A stretch of 64,000 nt of DNA from Polytrichum commune (Eukaryota > Streptophyta > Polytrichopsida > Polytrichales > Polytrichaceae): assembly GCA_950295325.1 (NCBI GenBank), contig OX485806.1, positions 45,443,169 through 45,507,168 of the forward strand, written 5' to 3'. The position numbers and the translations under genes were made by a program. The notes below the pieces were generated by a model. That model was not told the origin of the DNA. It ran no database searches and saw only the letters and a list, made by a program, of their open reading frames with translations. The number at the start of each line of letters is the position of its first letter. Positions within the stretch are counted from its first letter, which is position 1. Of the stretch, positions 12,064 through 23,944 are shown one piece after another.

Positions 12064-12084
12064 TGGTGCGTCCGCCGGGAGTGA
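12064..12084 (+). promoter_or_regulatory. Retrotransposon primer-binding site (tRNA-Gly type)
   Basis: TGGTGCGTCCGCCGGGAGT starts four bases after the LTR end. From my knowledge of plant tRNA-Gly(UCC), whose 3' end with CCA is AGACGCACCA, the complement would be TGGTGCGTCTGCCGGGAGTC. The match is therefore nearly full length, with one clear mismatch and decay after that. Confidence 0.65.
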
Positions 12085-12677
12085 AGCGAGATTAGAAAAA
12101 CAGGAGTTTGGAGCCACAAACATGTGGGTGAGGAAGGAGCACTTGGTACAAGATAAGTTGCTTACCTTAGTTTTAAATTTTATTGTTTAGGTAGGCTAGT
12201 TGAATTTTCTTTCCTTTTGGAGTGGTTGCATTTTCAATTATGTTTATGTTGTTCTTGGGGAGGGAGTGCGGTACACGGTAAGTGCTCTAACCCTCTTGGG
12301 GATGGCATAATAAAAAAACAATTAATAAGACGTGTGACTAGGAAACTAAAACCACGGGGATAATTAAAATTTAAAACGATTCAACTTGGTACTCACCTTA
12401 AGGTGAGTCTCTAAGTTGTTGCTTTGGAGTCAAGTGGGTTAGAGTTAGGATTTGTTCACATAGACTTAGGAGGGTACTTAGACTAGTCAGTTAGGCACTT
12501 ACAAACTGGTTGAACAGAGTCAAGTCACGGTGAGAGTAAGTGCTGACCTGCAGGTGGCGAGGAGAATTGCTTAAGGTACAATGTTCTACAAAGTGAACAT
12601 GTTAATTAATTAATTAATGATTTTGTATCTGTCTTTGTTGTTATCCGTTGTAGAGGGTAATTCCCTAGTCATACTTT
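12085..12677 (+). mobile_element. Remnant internal region of the family 1 element
   Basis: About 590 bp between the primer-binding site and a short 3' LTR end. No gag or pol motif can be read. A (TTAA)n run lies near 12600. It is much shorter than any autonomous element, so most of the interior has been deleted. Confidence 0.5.
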
Positions 12678-12701
12678 ATGGGTGGGGGTTTATGGCTGAC
12701 A
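12678..12701 (+). mobile_element. Last 24 bp of the 3' LTR, family 1
   Basis: ATGGGTGGGGGTTTATGGCTGACA-like end, the same as the last bases of the LTR ending at 12059. The phosphatase pseudogene resumes at the next base. The rest of this 3' LTR is missing. Confidence 0.7.
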
Positions 12702-12885
12702 ACTGGCGATAGGAAAGACACATTTTTGGTCCATATGCTAGCACCTTACCTTAGAAGGCTTGTGCTCCACCCCGAAAACATCCCCGATTTTGTTAGGTCC
12801 AACCCCATTAGCAATGTGGCACTTATCCCCCGCGATAATGTATATAAGAACATCATGCGGCTCACAAAACTCCATAAATTGATTT

Positions 12886-13548
12886 GAAATATTTTTGTGC
12901 ATGTGCCCATAGTTTGCCCCCTATGTGACACCCCTCTCTTTGACGGCCCTTCCGGTCCTCCTCACCCCCTAGCTCCCCTTCCCACAACGTGACAGATTCC
13001 CAAATCCCTTCCCTTTCCCAGTTCTCGGCGATGGACGCAACCTCAGCCATGGATTACTCCCGGGATGTCGGCATCGACAATGGCATTGTGAACAACCCGC
13101 TCCTCAGAGTTGTTGCCCGCGTTTACGCCCCATCACCCTCTCCCCTCTCCAAGGAAAAACAAACGCTCATTCGGTTGGGACATGTGTCATCCTCGAGGGA
13201 CGACGTTGGTTCTCATCGTGGGCCGGCGTTCCTCAACTTCTTCATTGGATAAGCATGCCCTTAAAGCCGCATCTTTCGAGTTTGATCGTTGTTTGGCCCT
13301 ACGAAGAAGTGCAGGATGTTCCCTCTCGCAAACGCCCTCGTATTCCACTTACAATACCACCTCGTACAATTCGGGAGAGCGTCCGAATATATGGAAGAAC
13401 GACACATATTCCGATCCACTCAACAAACATGGATACAGCTATGGGCCAAAGATTTTCAAAGCCATGGAGGCCGCCAGAAACAAAGACACAACCATGAAAA
13501 AAAATAATGGGACAAGAAACGTCTACTTGATACCTAAATGCATGTAAG
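12886..13548. other. Degenerate coding-like segment, unrecognised
   Basis: Several overlapping plus-strand frames are open (12989-13252, 13110-13547, 13255-13497, 13289-13507). Base composition is more balanced than in the following AT-rich DNA. None matches a family I know, and no single frame is clearly favoured. It may be 3' sequence of the phosphatase gene or another broken gene. Confidence 0.3.
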
Positions 13549-16500
13549 GGTAGAACGTAGTACTCGGTAGTTTATTAAATTTGAAGATCTTCAAGACATT
13601 GATGGTATTTCCATTATATTTGTATTTCAACCCCATTGAATAGATTCAATTTGCAATCGTTTTCTACATATTCTTTTCCATTGGCATGGATTTCTCATTT
13701 CATATGCTTCACATTTTTTTTCACTAACGCATTTATGTCTGATAATTGTATCCAAAACTATACATATGGGATTTTATGTTGTCATTATTGGTCTAAATCT
13801 GAAAAACACGTCTTTAAAATTTCTCAAAATCATTCAAAAATCTCCAATTACCAAATATAATGTTATTTTCTATGTTTGTATTGTGTTATTGACTTATTGC
13901 AAAATTAAATATTGCTTATAATATGTTGTGATTCTATTTTTTAATTTGGTCTTACTATGAATGTCAATCATGATTATTATTGTTATGTCATAAGGGATGC
14001 AATACAATTATTAAAATTTCTATAGGATACATATATATGCCCATTATTGTTTTCACTTCTTTATGTTTATTTCTCACAACTCATAATGTAGATTTTTTTT
14101 GTTTATCCACCCCACCATTCTTATTTTTATATCCTTATAATTGTGCCAAAATACCATGGTTATAGGATATTAGTGGCTCATCTTGCTATAAATTGAGAGA
14201 TCTAGCTTATAAGATCTGGTTTGACCGAGTTTGAGATCTTTTAGCTACTTTGAGATACTTAGGAATTTGGATAAGACAAAAACAAAAAAACCCTAGATAA
14301 GGTTTATAGAAATGATGTTTGTATCATCTCGGTGTCTCAAATAAGTTTTCTCAAGACAAACATAAGATTATGCCATGTAATTTTGGATGTTAGAGTCACA
14401 ATTCAATCAAAGTAGCACAAAAATCTCAAAATCAACGAGTCACAATACATGAATTTTGTGACAATCACTCAACCTCACATTATTTTCTCTAGCAAGAGTC
14501 TGGCAATGGGTTCATTTTAATTGAACCAAGTGCGGTGCTCAAGCATAGGCACAACCATTGACAACAATCTTGCATAAAGTATCCCATTCGAATCATTTTA
14601 CCAAAGCCAAAGAAATTTTGATGTAGTCAATAGTCTTCGATGTATTGATTAAAATCTATTAGTGTAACTTTAATGGTAGAGCAATCATTCTTCTAGGGTT
14701 CTCAATCTTCTTTGATTAAAATTTTATTTAATTATATTATCAAACAATGGTCGTGATAATATAAAATAATATATTATTCATTTTTGATTTCTTCTCACTA
14801 ATTCAATTTCTAAACTTTAGCCTAGTGGCTTAAATTAACCTCGCAATTACAAATCAAAATCACTTAATCAATTTCATGACTTACTTTGATACAATCCTCT
14901 CCACCTCTCAAAGTTTTTGGTAACCTTCCATATTGCATAGTCTCTTATGGGTACTTCTTGGGCCTTCCAAATACTATTGGGTTTCATTCCAACTTCAAGG
15001 GTTTCATTTGGGACAAACACTTATAATATGCAATTATATTTCAATGACACATAATGGAAATTAATTTTCTTTTCCCGGTGATCATACCCCCTTATGTTTT
15101 GTAACCATGTGTGATAATGGGGTATTTAATGGGGGGTATTTATGAACTCTTGATATTTTTTCCCTCCCTATTTGTAGATAAAAAACTACTTTGACATATT
15201 TTCTAGCACCCTAATTGTTTAGAATGGCTAATTTTTGGCACAATGTCTTATATATAAATCTTACAAATACCAAACAATAGACGAAATACTTTAGCATTGC
15301 AAAACCAACTATGTGAGCAACAAACATTCCATACCATTCAAATCGTCATTCATTTGGTTTCAATTGGTAATACCAATCCTAAATCATTCAAAACACAACC
15401 AATAGCACTTACGACTCATTAAAAGGTTACTAATAAACATAGAGAGAACAAAAAATACAAACTAAAATGAACAAGCATCCAACGAGGTCCCACATGTTCA
15501 ACATCAATGCAAAACCCAACGGCCGTTGAGGAGCACCAACACATTCTCTCCCCCCAAAAAATCCCACGACATTTCCCTCCATATTAACACACCTGATTCA
15601 AATTTGGACAAAAACTACACATTTTTTCATCCAAGTAGTCAAATCCAAAACATTATTCATTGATTCTACTACACATTTTTAGGGGGATTCTATGTCTATG
15701 ACCCAATTTGTTTCTATTGATTATTAAAATGGAGGAATTATCCAACACCCTAGTTTACATATAATCATGTAGGGAACTACTATGGCAGGTCTGACAAAAT
15801 TATAAAATTTACCCTAAACAAAATTTATCTCACATGTTTTTTTAAAATTATGATAGTCACCTCCTTGAGGTTCTCTTGAGAATGTATCAACACACTGAGA
15901 TGTTAGTCTTTCTCAAGTTCTCATTCCTAAGCACTGGAAGTTTTTCTTTTAGGACATTAATCATGGACTTAGATTAATCACGTAATCTTGTGAGATCGTT
16001 CAAAACTCGATACTCAAGGCAATGTTATGTCTTATAATCAATTCTCTATAATTCTTTTAAACAATTAATTTTCATTTTAAAAAGTCATTAATGATTTATA
16101 TAATCCCAATTAGTTTTCTTGAATTACATGATCTTTTTCATTTGACAACAAATTTGCTACCCAAAATTTCCCTTAGTTGATCTAATAGGCAATCCTTTAT
16201 CTCAAGCAATTTTGGTAATTCTCAGTAATTTAATCATTTCAAAAAATCACATCTATATCCTTAGAATCATTTCACCTTAACACACATTATGGAAATTTCT
16301 CTCCAACAAAGTAATTCTTTTAGGGTTGGATTTTTATCCAAATAATGTAATCACAAAGTTCTCAAAGGCTGCATACAATACTTGGTTATGTGAATCATTC
16401 ACATTAACTAGGAGGCTTTAGTGTCACTCTAACAATATATTATATTACTCTTAATAAAATTGAATCTTTCTTAGACCTTTGACTATGTAACATCCAACGA

Positions 16501-17930
16501 ATCACAAACAATTTGCTTGAAAATATAGATATGATTACAATGAATCTCCTATTCTAGGATTGCCACTTACATTTTTTTTTTATTGTGACGCAAACCATGG
16601 TCTCAACCATAGATAATAATCTACATCACTTTGTTTTCAAGTAGTATCATAATTTTATACAATGTTTTTCATGCAGACGATCACCTAAAGAATCAATCCT
16701 TACAAAGAACATGACCATTAGTCCTCTCAGTAATGGTGAATTAATACGAACAATGAACAATCCCTCATTTTTAATACATTTTAAGACAATCCAATTCATG
16801 TGGATACAACCTTGTTGCCTAGGTATTCATGCAATCCAACACAAAGTTTGCTACAATAGAGCGGTTCATTGTGCTTTAAGCTGAGAGATACATATATCTC
16901 ACTATGTGATTATGAAAACAACAATATGGAGATTGAGATTTGCATTTGATCCCAATCAGAATAATCAGGCTCAATTCGGCGTTTGTTATGTCCTTTCACA
17001 TCTTATGATGACAACATGATTCATGACTCAAAAACGTCAAATCGGAGGGCGGGGAAATATAATTGTTTATATGAGGATAGACAATGGACTACTACCTTAT
17101 AGTTGCTTGGAAGAAATGAATGCTAGGTAGCAACTGATTTCTAAATATTATCAATTGTTGGGTAGACACATTTTGTGAGCAGTCGCATATATGGTCAATT
17201 GCTAAGTTTGCACTCCACAAAACAAGCAACCGCTTGTGAGTAGCTACTATGTCGACTACCTCACCCCCATGGACATGTGATGTGTGAGCCATCCAAACCG
17301 CTCGCGGTTTGAGTTAAAACTCAAGATCTTATAAAATCTTCAATTGTTAAGAATTGGATTAATTAAGACAATTAAACAATATACAAAGACCGACACGGAA
17401 TCGAGTGGATGGAGACGTCGAGATGATGAAGGCGTGAGCAGAGGACGATGTCAAACAAATGAGGCATCGCGAGGATGAGGCGTTAAGCGGATGAAGTCGG
17501 AGCGGATGATGGCCGTTTGATCAAATATGCGGCAAACAAAGACCGCTGGATTTAAGAGTTTATAGAAGGTTGGCTAAGGTGGTGTCTACTGTAGATGCTA
17601 ACTGTTAAATATAAGCAAGACTACATCTACATCCGATAAGGCTTTGTAGTTGAAGGGGGATAGTCCGCGAAGGTTACTGCAAAACTCATTTTCTCACTCT
17701 CTCGCGGTTATGACACTCTTTCTTCCCCTTTTTTCATGTACATAGATGCGAAAATTTATTAGAATGATAGGAATATAGATGTTTAAAATTTTAAATTTAA
17801 ATTTAAATTTTTATAAAAATATTATATGGACATCTGTTATTGAAACGCACTATATGTGGGCATATGGTTGTCATGGTGAAAGTTGCAACTAGTTTTTTTT
17901 TCAAGTTGTATTGTTGTTATTGTGCATTTT
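13549..17930. other. AT-rich stretch without recognised genes
   Basis: No ORF over 75 codons and no domain motif. The small ORFs at 13636, 13980 and 17092 are what AT-rich random sequence would give. The segment 17380-17560 is richer in GA with repeated GATGA/GCGGATGA phrases, perhaps part of a transposon, but I see no ends. Confidence 0.4.
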
Positions 17931-18025
17931 TTCATGAGGAGTATTCAAAACATCATGGACACAAGAGGGACCCCAAGGTAACACCCGAGACTTGTGATAC
18001 CATTAGTGAGAAAACATAGGTGATC
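17931..18025 (+). mobile_element. Fragment of LTR family 2, 5' part
   Basis: Reads in sense as TCATGAGGAGT, then ACATCATGGACACAAGAGGG, then ACCCGAGACTTGTG. This corresponds to the first 100 bases of the family 2 LTR. It sits head-to-head with the minus-strand copies that start at 18118. Confidence 0.6.
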
Positions 18026-18117
18026 ATAATGTGGAAGAGGGCCCCGAGAATTGAAAATGCCTTCCACCTACGAAAAACAACAGTTACAAGGGTTATTGGA
18101 GTCAATAGGAGATAATT

Positions 18118-18507
18118 TGTCAGAACCATTGTTAGTGCCTCTTAATTATTTTGGTTATTTTTCATTTTTAGCGAGGGTCACGAGAACTAACCCTTCACAT
18201 TTTGCCATGCAAATGATTAGTTTTCAATACCGTGGGTATATTAGTTCATAAAAGGGGGACCGACACTCCTACACTTGCATTCGAAATTCACCGCTTAATT
18301 GGTAACTAATGGTAAGATGTGGATTTCTATCCATGGAACTCCAATCTTAAGTTGATCATCATGTTGTCGGAACAAAACTATAACAAACCAAATCATACTA
18401 GGCAACTATACCCCTTTGTTGGACCAGTGCTCATGGAGGCCATGTTGTTTGGCCTCAGGCGGGTTTGACGGCCACACCGCCTCATCCATATAAGCCTTGC
18501 TAGCCCT
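18118..18507 (-). mobile_element. Partial LTR family 2 (copy B)
   Basis: It begins TGTCAGAACC at the LTR terminus and runs through the shared landmarks (CCATGCAAATG, CCATGGAACTCCAATCTTAAG, CCATATAAGCC). It then stops at 18507, where a complete copy begins. It is diverged from the complete copy but close in sequence to the partial copy C after 19470. Confidence 0.75.
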
Positions 18508-19469
18508 TGTTGCAACCCTTGCTAGCCCCCTTAATAATTTTGCCAATTTTCATTTCTAGCAAATGTTACGAGCGCTAACCCTTCGCATTCCGCCATGCAA
18601 ATGGTTAGCTCCTCCTACCCCGGACCTTATAGTTCATAGGAGGGAACCAACCCTCCTACTTTGCTTTCAGGAGTCACCCCTTAATTGGTAGCCAATCCTT
18701 AGATGTGGACTTCCATCCATGGAAGTCCAATTTTATGTTGATCATCGCATTGCCGGAGCAACACTACAACAACCCGTAGCATACTAGGCAACTATGGCCT
18801 CACATTGGGCCAAAGCCCATGGAGGCCGTGCCGTTCGGCCTCGGGTGGGTGAGGCCACACCACCTCACCCATATAAGCCTCTAGCGGTCTACGCGGGGCC
18901 CCTACCCCACTGTCAAGAGACCTTTTGTCTCTCTACCAAGAGTTGGGGCCAAGTAGACATTTTCCCTTAGCTGCTGGGCCTAGAAGCTCTAGCAGCTTCA
19001 GACCATCATAACTTCCTTGTATGATGTCTGATGCTAACAAGCAACCACTCAATCTTTATCTACGCTTCACGTAGATGCCGATGGACTCCTCACTTGCCCC
19101 ATTTAGGCAGGTATTGACGTAGTTATGCTTATTTGAACCTTGGCAGTCCCGGGAATCATTCCCAGGCCACTCCTGTACCAGGGCGCTAGCGCCCCACTCA
19201 AATTGCCATAACTCCTAGCTCACACCTTGGATTGAGGTGACCTTGAGCATTCTAGAATCACCACGCCATGAGCTACACATAGCTTATGGCCATACCCTTG
19301 TGCCTTCTAGTCTCCGTGAGTGGGAGGCGTTCCCAACGCCCAGGGCCCTCACCCACACTAGGATCACTTAAGCCCTCTCACCAACGGCGCCACAAGTCCC
19401 GGGTGTCACTCCGGGGTCCCCCTCATGCCCATGGTGTTTCGGGCACTCCTCATGGAGAGGTGCGTGACA
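18508..19469 (-). mobile_element. Complete LTR family 2 (copy A), 962 bp
   Basis: The plus-strand termini are TGTTGCAACCC and GTGCGTGACA. True orientation is minus, because a sister copy at 28839-29115 is followed by an initiator-Met primer-binding site when read in that sense. Internal landmarks include a TATATGG box on the sense strand (complement of CCATATAAG near 18870). It has no 5-bp target duplication; both sides are partial copies of the same LTR. Confidence 0.8.
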
Positions 19470-20264
19470 ATTGGTAACCGATGGTAAGATGTGGATTTCT
19501 ATCCATGGAACTCCAATCTTAAGTTGATCATCATGTTGTCGAAACAAAACTATAACAACCCAAATCATATTAGGCAACTATGCCCCGTTGTTGGGCCAAT
19601 GCTCATGGGGCCATGCCCTTTGGCCTCAGGTGGGTTTGATGGCCACACCGCCTCATCCATATAAGCCTTTAAGACTTTTGATAGGGCCCCTACCCCATCG
19701 TCAAGAAACCTTTTATCTTTCTACCAAGAGTTGGGGTCAAGTAGACATTTTCCCTTAGCCGTGAGGGCTAGAAACCCCTCAGCAGATTCAAAACACCATA
19801 ACTTACGTGAATGAAATCTGATGCTAATGAAAAAACCACTTCATAGTCATCTACGTTTTATATAGATGCTCATGGACTCCTCATTTCATGGTAAGTATTG
19901 AGGAAGTTATGCATGTTCAAACCTTGGCAGTCTCGGAAGCCACTCCCATGGCACTGTTGAACTAGGGTGTTGTCTCGGGATAGTGTCCCACTCCGATTGC
20001 CATATCTCCTAGCTCACATCTCTGATTGAGGTGTTTTGAGCATTCTAGAATCCGCATGCCATAAGCTATTTAAATCTTATGGCCTTACCCTCATGACTAC
20101 TAGTCTTTGTTGGTGGGAGGTGTTCCCAACGCTTGGGGCCCTCATCCAGACTAGGATCACTTGGGTTCTCTAACCAACGGCGCCATAAATCCCAAGTATC
20201 ACTCCGGGGTGCCTTTTGTGTCCATGGTTTAGGACAGGCATTCTTCATGGAGAGGTATTTGACA
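19470..20264 (-). mobile_element. Partial LTR family 2 (copy C)
   Basis: It starts abruptly inside the LTR at ATTGGTAACC, directly after copy A, and runs to the terminus (TTTGACA at 20264). Bases 19470-19672 repeat the segment 18296-18500 of copy B. The flanks of copy A therefore share about 205 bp in direct orientation. Confidence 0.75.
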
Positions 20265-20829
20265 CTCATTCTCACCAACTATACTTATAGTTGGCACACC
20301 AATTCTCAACTTGACATTCTTTATGGTGCAGCATTGTATTTACCTTAGGGCGTGACCTCCACAATGCATCTTCAAATTTGGGATACTGCCAAAGTTGTTG
20401 TTTCTAGGTGGTTCGTTAGCAACCTTGGATCTCTCCTTCAAGCACCTATCCTACACCAGACTCATCTACTTTGGGACTCATTTGGGTTGCCCCTCCTTTG
20501 GGGCCTCCCCTGTTAGGCTTCACTAGCCTAACTTGACACATTTAGGTTGGACCTCGATGCGTCCACTAAGTTGTCTCGGTCGCAACTCCGAGATGTTTTT
20601 CCATTGTTAAGCCACGCCTTGATTACACGGGGATGATGCCAAGTCCCGTCCAGTTCGATTTGCATTTTGTTATTTTGAGACCTGGGTTTATGACTATCAT
20701 GCGCCAACTCTCATTACCTCGTGGATTGCACTTTTATGAGCACACACCATCACCTTGCCCTCGCCCAGATAAGCCTATGGCTAAGAGGTTTCTTGGTTTT
20801 ATGAAAGCCCCTCCAAGCCATGGCCCTTG
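20265..20829. other. Unassigned intergenic DNA
   Basis: No gene. ORFs of 84-89 codons at 20633-20988 overlap on both strands and extend into the repeat that follows, so they are unlikely to be real. Possibly the continuation of the element whose LTR ends at 20264. Confidence 0.3.
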
Positions 20830-20933
20830 TTGTGCAAATAACAATCGTGTGTCACTGCAACTCGAGTACCAACCACCACTAACAAATACAACTAAAACGT
20901 AGCAAAGGCACGCATAAATAACACACCTCCACA
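20830..20933 (-). mobile_element. Partial LTR of the minus-strand gypsy element
   Basis: A 104-bp direct repeat of 21282-21376 (shared CCAACCACCACTAA, ACAAATACAACTAA and CACCTCCACA). On the minus strand both begin TGTGGAGGTGT. It lies 443 bp from the second copy. Confidence 0.6.
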
Positions 20934-21376
20934 TAGAAGGAAGAAAGTCAAACCCTTGCAAAAGTTCTAATTCTCTATTCAAATGCACGCAATGAATGAA
21001 GTTATCTTTTATTCCACCTTGAAAGAATCCAAGAATGTAAGTAAGGGGAGAAGAACTTAAGATTTTATTTCAAAAACATGTAATCTTCACCTCACACAAG
21101 CTCTCTCCACACACTCATTCACAAGGCTTGACTTGGAAAAAATGCCAAGCCAAGAAAGAGGCTCTTCATTTAGGAGCATCTTTCCAACATCTAATATTCA
21201 TCCATCCAAATCTAAATGAATGAAATTCCACGCATAAGGTGCGGCTGCTAACGCCGCATACCGTGACAACTGTCATGTAAATAGTGATTGTATGACACTA
21301 CAGTTCGAGAACCAACCACCACTAATAAATACAACTAATATATAGAAAAGACACACATAAATAAAACACCTCCACA
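20934..21376 (-). mobile_element. 3' LTR-like region of the gypsy element
   Basis: Its right edge reads TGTGGAGGTG on the minus strand, just after a polypurine tract. It contains a GCGGC-N7-GCCGC hairpin near 21245. The left limit is set by the second TGTGGAGG copy and is not a canonical CA end, so the true length is uncertain. Confidence 0.5.
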
Positions 21377-21387
21377 TGCCCCCCTCA
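21377..21387 (-). promoter_or_regulatory. Polypurine tract of the gypsy element
   Basis: On the minus strand TGAGGGGGGCA lies immediately before TGTGGAGG. This is the layout of a plus-strand-synthesis primer next to the 3' LTR, and it fits the pol gene upstream on the same strand. Confidence 0.6.
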
Positions 21388-21860
21388 GTTGACTATGGAG
21401 CCCCGCCAAGTAGCTAGGACCAATGCCAATCCAAAGGGCATCCAATGAAAATTTGCTCTGCAACCAATGAGTGTGGTAAATATCATTCCAAGGAATTATA
21501 GGTTGCGTGCAGTGTGAGCCCCAACCTTTATCGCCTCTAATATTTGGCCATTGAATTTTAAAGAATCAATTTCATCATCTCACGTTCGATCTTGTCTTTA
21601 AACCATAGCTCTCCATCTTCCATGTGGACATGCATAATACAATGAAAACCACACATAATCATTGAGTACGACTGGTAGAAACACAAGTATTAAAGATACT
21701 TCACAACAAAGACAACTCCATTGTCCAAATGGTAGAGAAGTCAAGGGTGGCTTTAGGTATGCCATGCGCCAACCATGTTGACACTAGTCACACGAGCTGT
21801 TTTTTTTTTCTTCCCACACACAAAACATGGATGACCCTTTGGCACAACGGCTAGTTCAGG
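21388..21860 (-). other. Region between integrase and polypurine tract
   Basis: No coding motif. It belongs by position to the 3' untranslated part of the minus-strand gypsy element. Confidence 0.4.
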
Positions 21861-21873
21861 ATGAACTGTATCC

Positions 21874-22966
21874 TCAATGGCTAGATGATATGAAGCATAA
21901 TTTTTTGAATGCTCGCGACAATCCTTGCCATCCTTGCCTCCAACAACAACAAACCACTGAGCAACACCTTTCTGACATCCAATGTTGTAGGCGCCTCACG
22001 TTGGAGATAAACATAGTCCCCTTGCCGGAATCTCTACAACTGAGGTTGGTAAGCACCACTGCAAATGCATACATAACGCAATGTATCATGGATCTGAGCG
22101 ATTGACAAATTTTCCATGGCCATAGGCATGGCCCTCTAGAAGAATTGAGTCCGCTCCTACAAACACTCTGCGCAGATGTTTGGGTCATCCAGGTCCACAA
22201 CAAGAACTAGTTTAGAACTTGGGAGTATAAGCTCACGTCCATACAACAACTGATACGAGCTGTAGGACGCCAATGAGGCATGCCTACTAAATCGATAGCC
22301 CATAGCAATCCAAGGCAACATAAGGACCCAATCCCGGTGGTTCCCTTGAAGTAATCCATTCTTCCTCAAGCCACGTTTGGTTGTCTAAACAACTAGTTCG
22401 ACCAAGCCATCTTCCTCCGGATAATCCCTTGAGGTGGTGCGGTGATCTATGAGAGCCTTAGTGCACAACTCCTCAAAAACACAGAGGAACTCCCTCCCCT
22501 GGTCTGTCAATACCACAACTCGTGCTCCAAAATGTGCCAATACACGATCTAAAAAGGTTGTCGCGGCCTACTCTACAAAGTTTTGGGATAGAGCGATGAG
22601 CTTAATGCACTTGCTAAAATGCTCCACCATCACCGTACTTTGTTCCACGTGGTGTGACAACCAATGGTCCTACAAAATCCAGCGACCAGCAGTAACTCAG
22701 TTTTATGATAGGTAAAGGTTGTAATTGAGGGAACAAGGTATTGAAGCTAGACCCAACCCGGTCATAGATTTTAGACCTCTTGACATAAACAACAACCTAT
22801 TGATACATTCCAGTCTACCAATATTGGCCACGTAATATCGAATGTGTTCTACGTATACCAAAATGGCCAAGTTCCTCATGCATTTGCCACACCAAGGAGG
22901 CCCTCTAATCCGCTCTAAGAACAACACGCCTTGTCCCATCCGACTAAAATCAAAATAACAAACCAT
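21874..22966 (-). pseudogene. Gypsy integrase, decayed
   Basis: Reading on the minus strand, with several stops and shifts, the parts appear in order. A zinc-finger start with HEELGHFG lies near 22880, a catalytic-core start (SLDFVGPL) near 22670, and the conserved LPWIAMGYR and YQLLYGRE near 22300. The C-terminal part has GDYVYLQREAPTT near 22010. The integrase inserts element cDNA into the host genome. Stop codons throughout make it inactive. It follows RNase H in the usual Ty3/gypsy order. Confidence 0.75.
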
Positions 22967-23305
22967 TCTCCCAACGGAATCTTGTTATTCGATATCCAAC
23001 CCTATCCATTTCCATCACCAAGGTAAACAAGGGAAAGGTTCCTTGCTAAAGCTTATATAATATAGGAAAATCTTCCCATATATCCGCACTACCTTGAGGT
23101 GGATCAATCTCATCATCCGAACCCTATATCGGAACCTCAACAACAACGTCCAAAAACAAAGTGAGGTAAGCAATTGTGTGCCAACCTGGAACCGCCTCTT
23201 GATTACAATTCTCATGCCACCTAGCTCTGATCAAGTCTTCATCCAAAGGATTTGGATTGTGTGAGAGTCCATCGGCATCCAAGTTGGTAAGCCCAGCACG
23301 GTGTA

Positions 23306-23611
23306 TCACCTCAAAGTCGTATTCTTGGAACAATAAACCCACCTAAAAAGCTTGCTAGTAAGCTTATCCGACTCCATGAGCCACCGTAAAGGCTGATGAA
23401 CAGTCACTAAAATAAAGCGCTGACCATAGAGATATGGCCAAAAATGGACAATAGCCCATACTATCACCAACACTTCTTTCTCGTAGGAAAAATAATTGGC
23501 CTCCGCAGTGTTGTTGTTTTGTGAAGCATAAGCAACAACACACTCCCAATCAGAGCCATAGTTTTGAGTGAAAATTGCTACCAAACCTAGTGAACACCAA
23601 TCCGTATGCAA
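23306..23611 (-). pseudogene. Gypsy RNase H domain
   Basis: A 101-codon open segment reads TDWCSLGLVAIFTQ, AYASQNNNTAEANY, EKEVLVIVWA and YLYGQRF. These are the successive conserved blocks of the Ty3/gypsy RNase H, which removes the RNA strand during reverse transcription. The first catalytic Asp is present in TDW and the Glu in AEANY. It is separated from RT by stops. Confidence 0.8.
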
Positions 23612-23944
23612 TTGGAAGGATTTGGAGACATCCGGACGTCGAAGAACTGGAGTTGTATCCAGACTATGCTTTAATGTCTTAAATGCCTACTGTTGTTCAC
23701 GACCCCAAGTCCAAGGTTGGTCCTTGCTCATAAGAATGGTGAGAGGCTTGGCAATCAAGTTAAAATTCTTGATAAATTCACAGTAATAATTGGCCAAACC
23801 CAAGAAAGCACGGAGTCTCGGCACATTGACCGCTACTGGGATCTTCTGGAAAGCGTCCACTTTAGCTTATTGCACCCCAAAACCTCTTGGAATAATCATA
23901 TGACCTAGATATGCTAGTCGGTCATGGTTGCCATGGTTCAAGCG

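Larger units (their letters stand above)
9927..12863 (+). pseudogene. FCP1/NIF-type HAD phosphatase pseudogene, split by an LTR element
   Basis: The family dephosphorylates proteins such as the RNA polymerase II CTD through a DxDx(T/V) aspartate. Segment 9927-10247 encodes RPGLRDFLCKVLDF, VVVWSSM and the GQKACDEL stretch. The frame continues through TGA (10248) and TAG (10263) with recognisable residues (YLKVL, LWRGIPS), then shifts frame. Segment 10346-10431 reads KNTLLIEDNPTKSVLNP and IFPNPWIA, the conserved C-terminal acidic motif of the domain. At 10432 a family 1 LTR element interrupts. After it, 12702-12863 resumes with LAPYLRRL and IPDFVRSNP, matching the end of the domain. The N-terminal exon with the catalytic aspartates is absent from the preceding 400 bp. 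Two stops, one frameshift, a 5' truncation and the insertion make it dead. Confidence 0.8.

Noticed and set aside
10427-12706. ATTGC/ACTGG as a target duplication of the element in the phosphatase pseudogene
   Set aside because: Only three of five bases match, which is near chance.
21827-22105. Plus-strand 92-codon ORF
   Set aside because: Antisense to the integrase C-terminus, whose conserved blocks are read on the minus strand.
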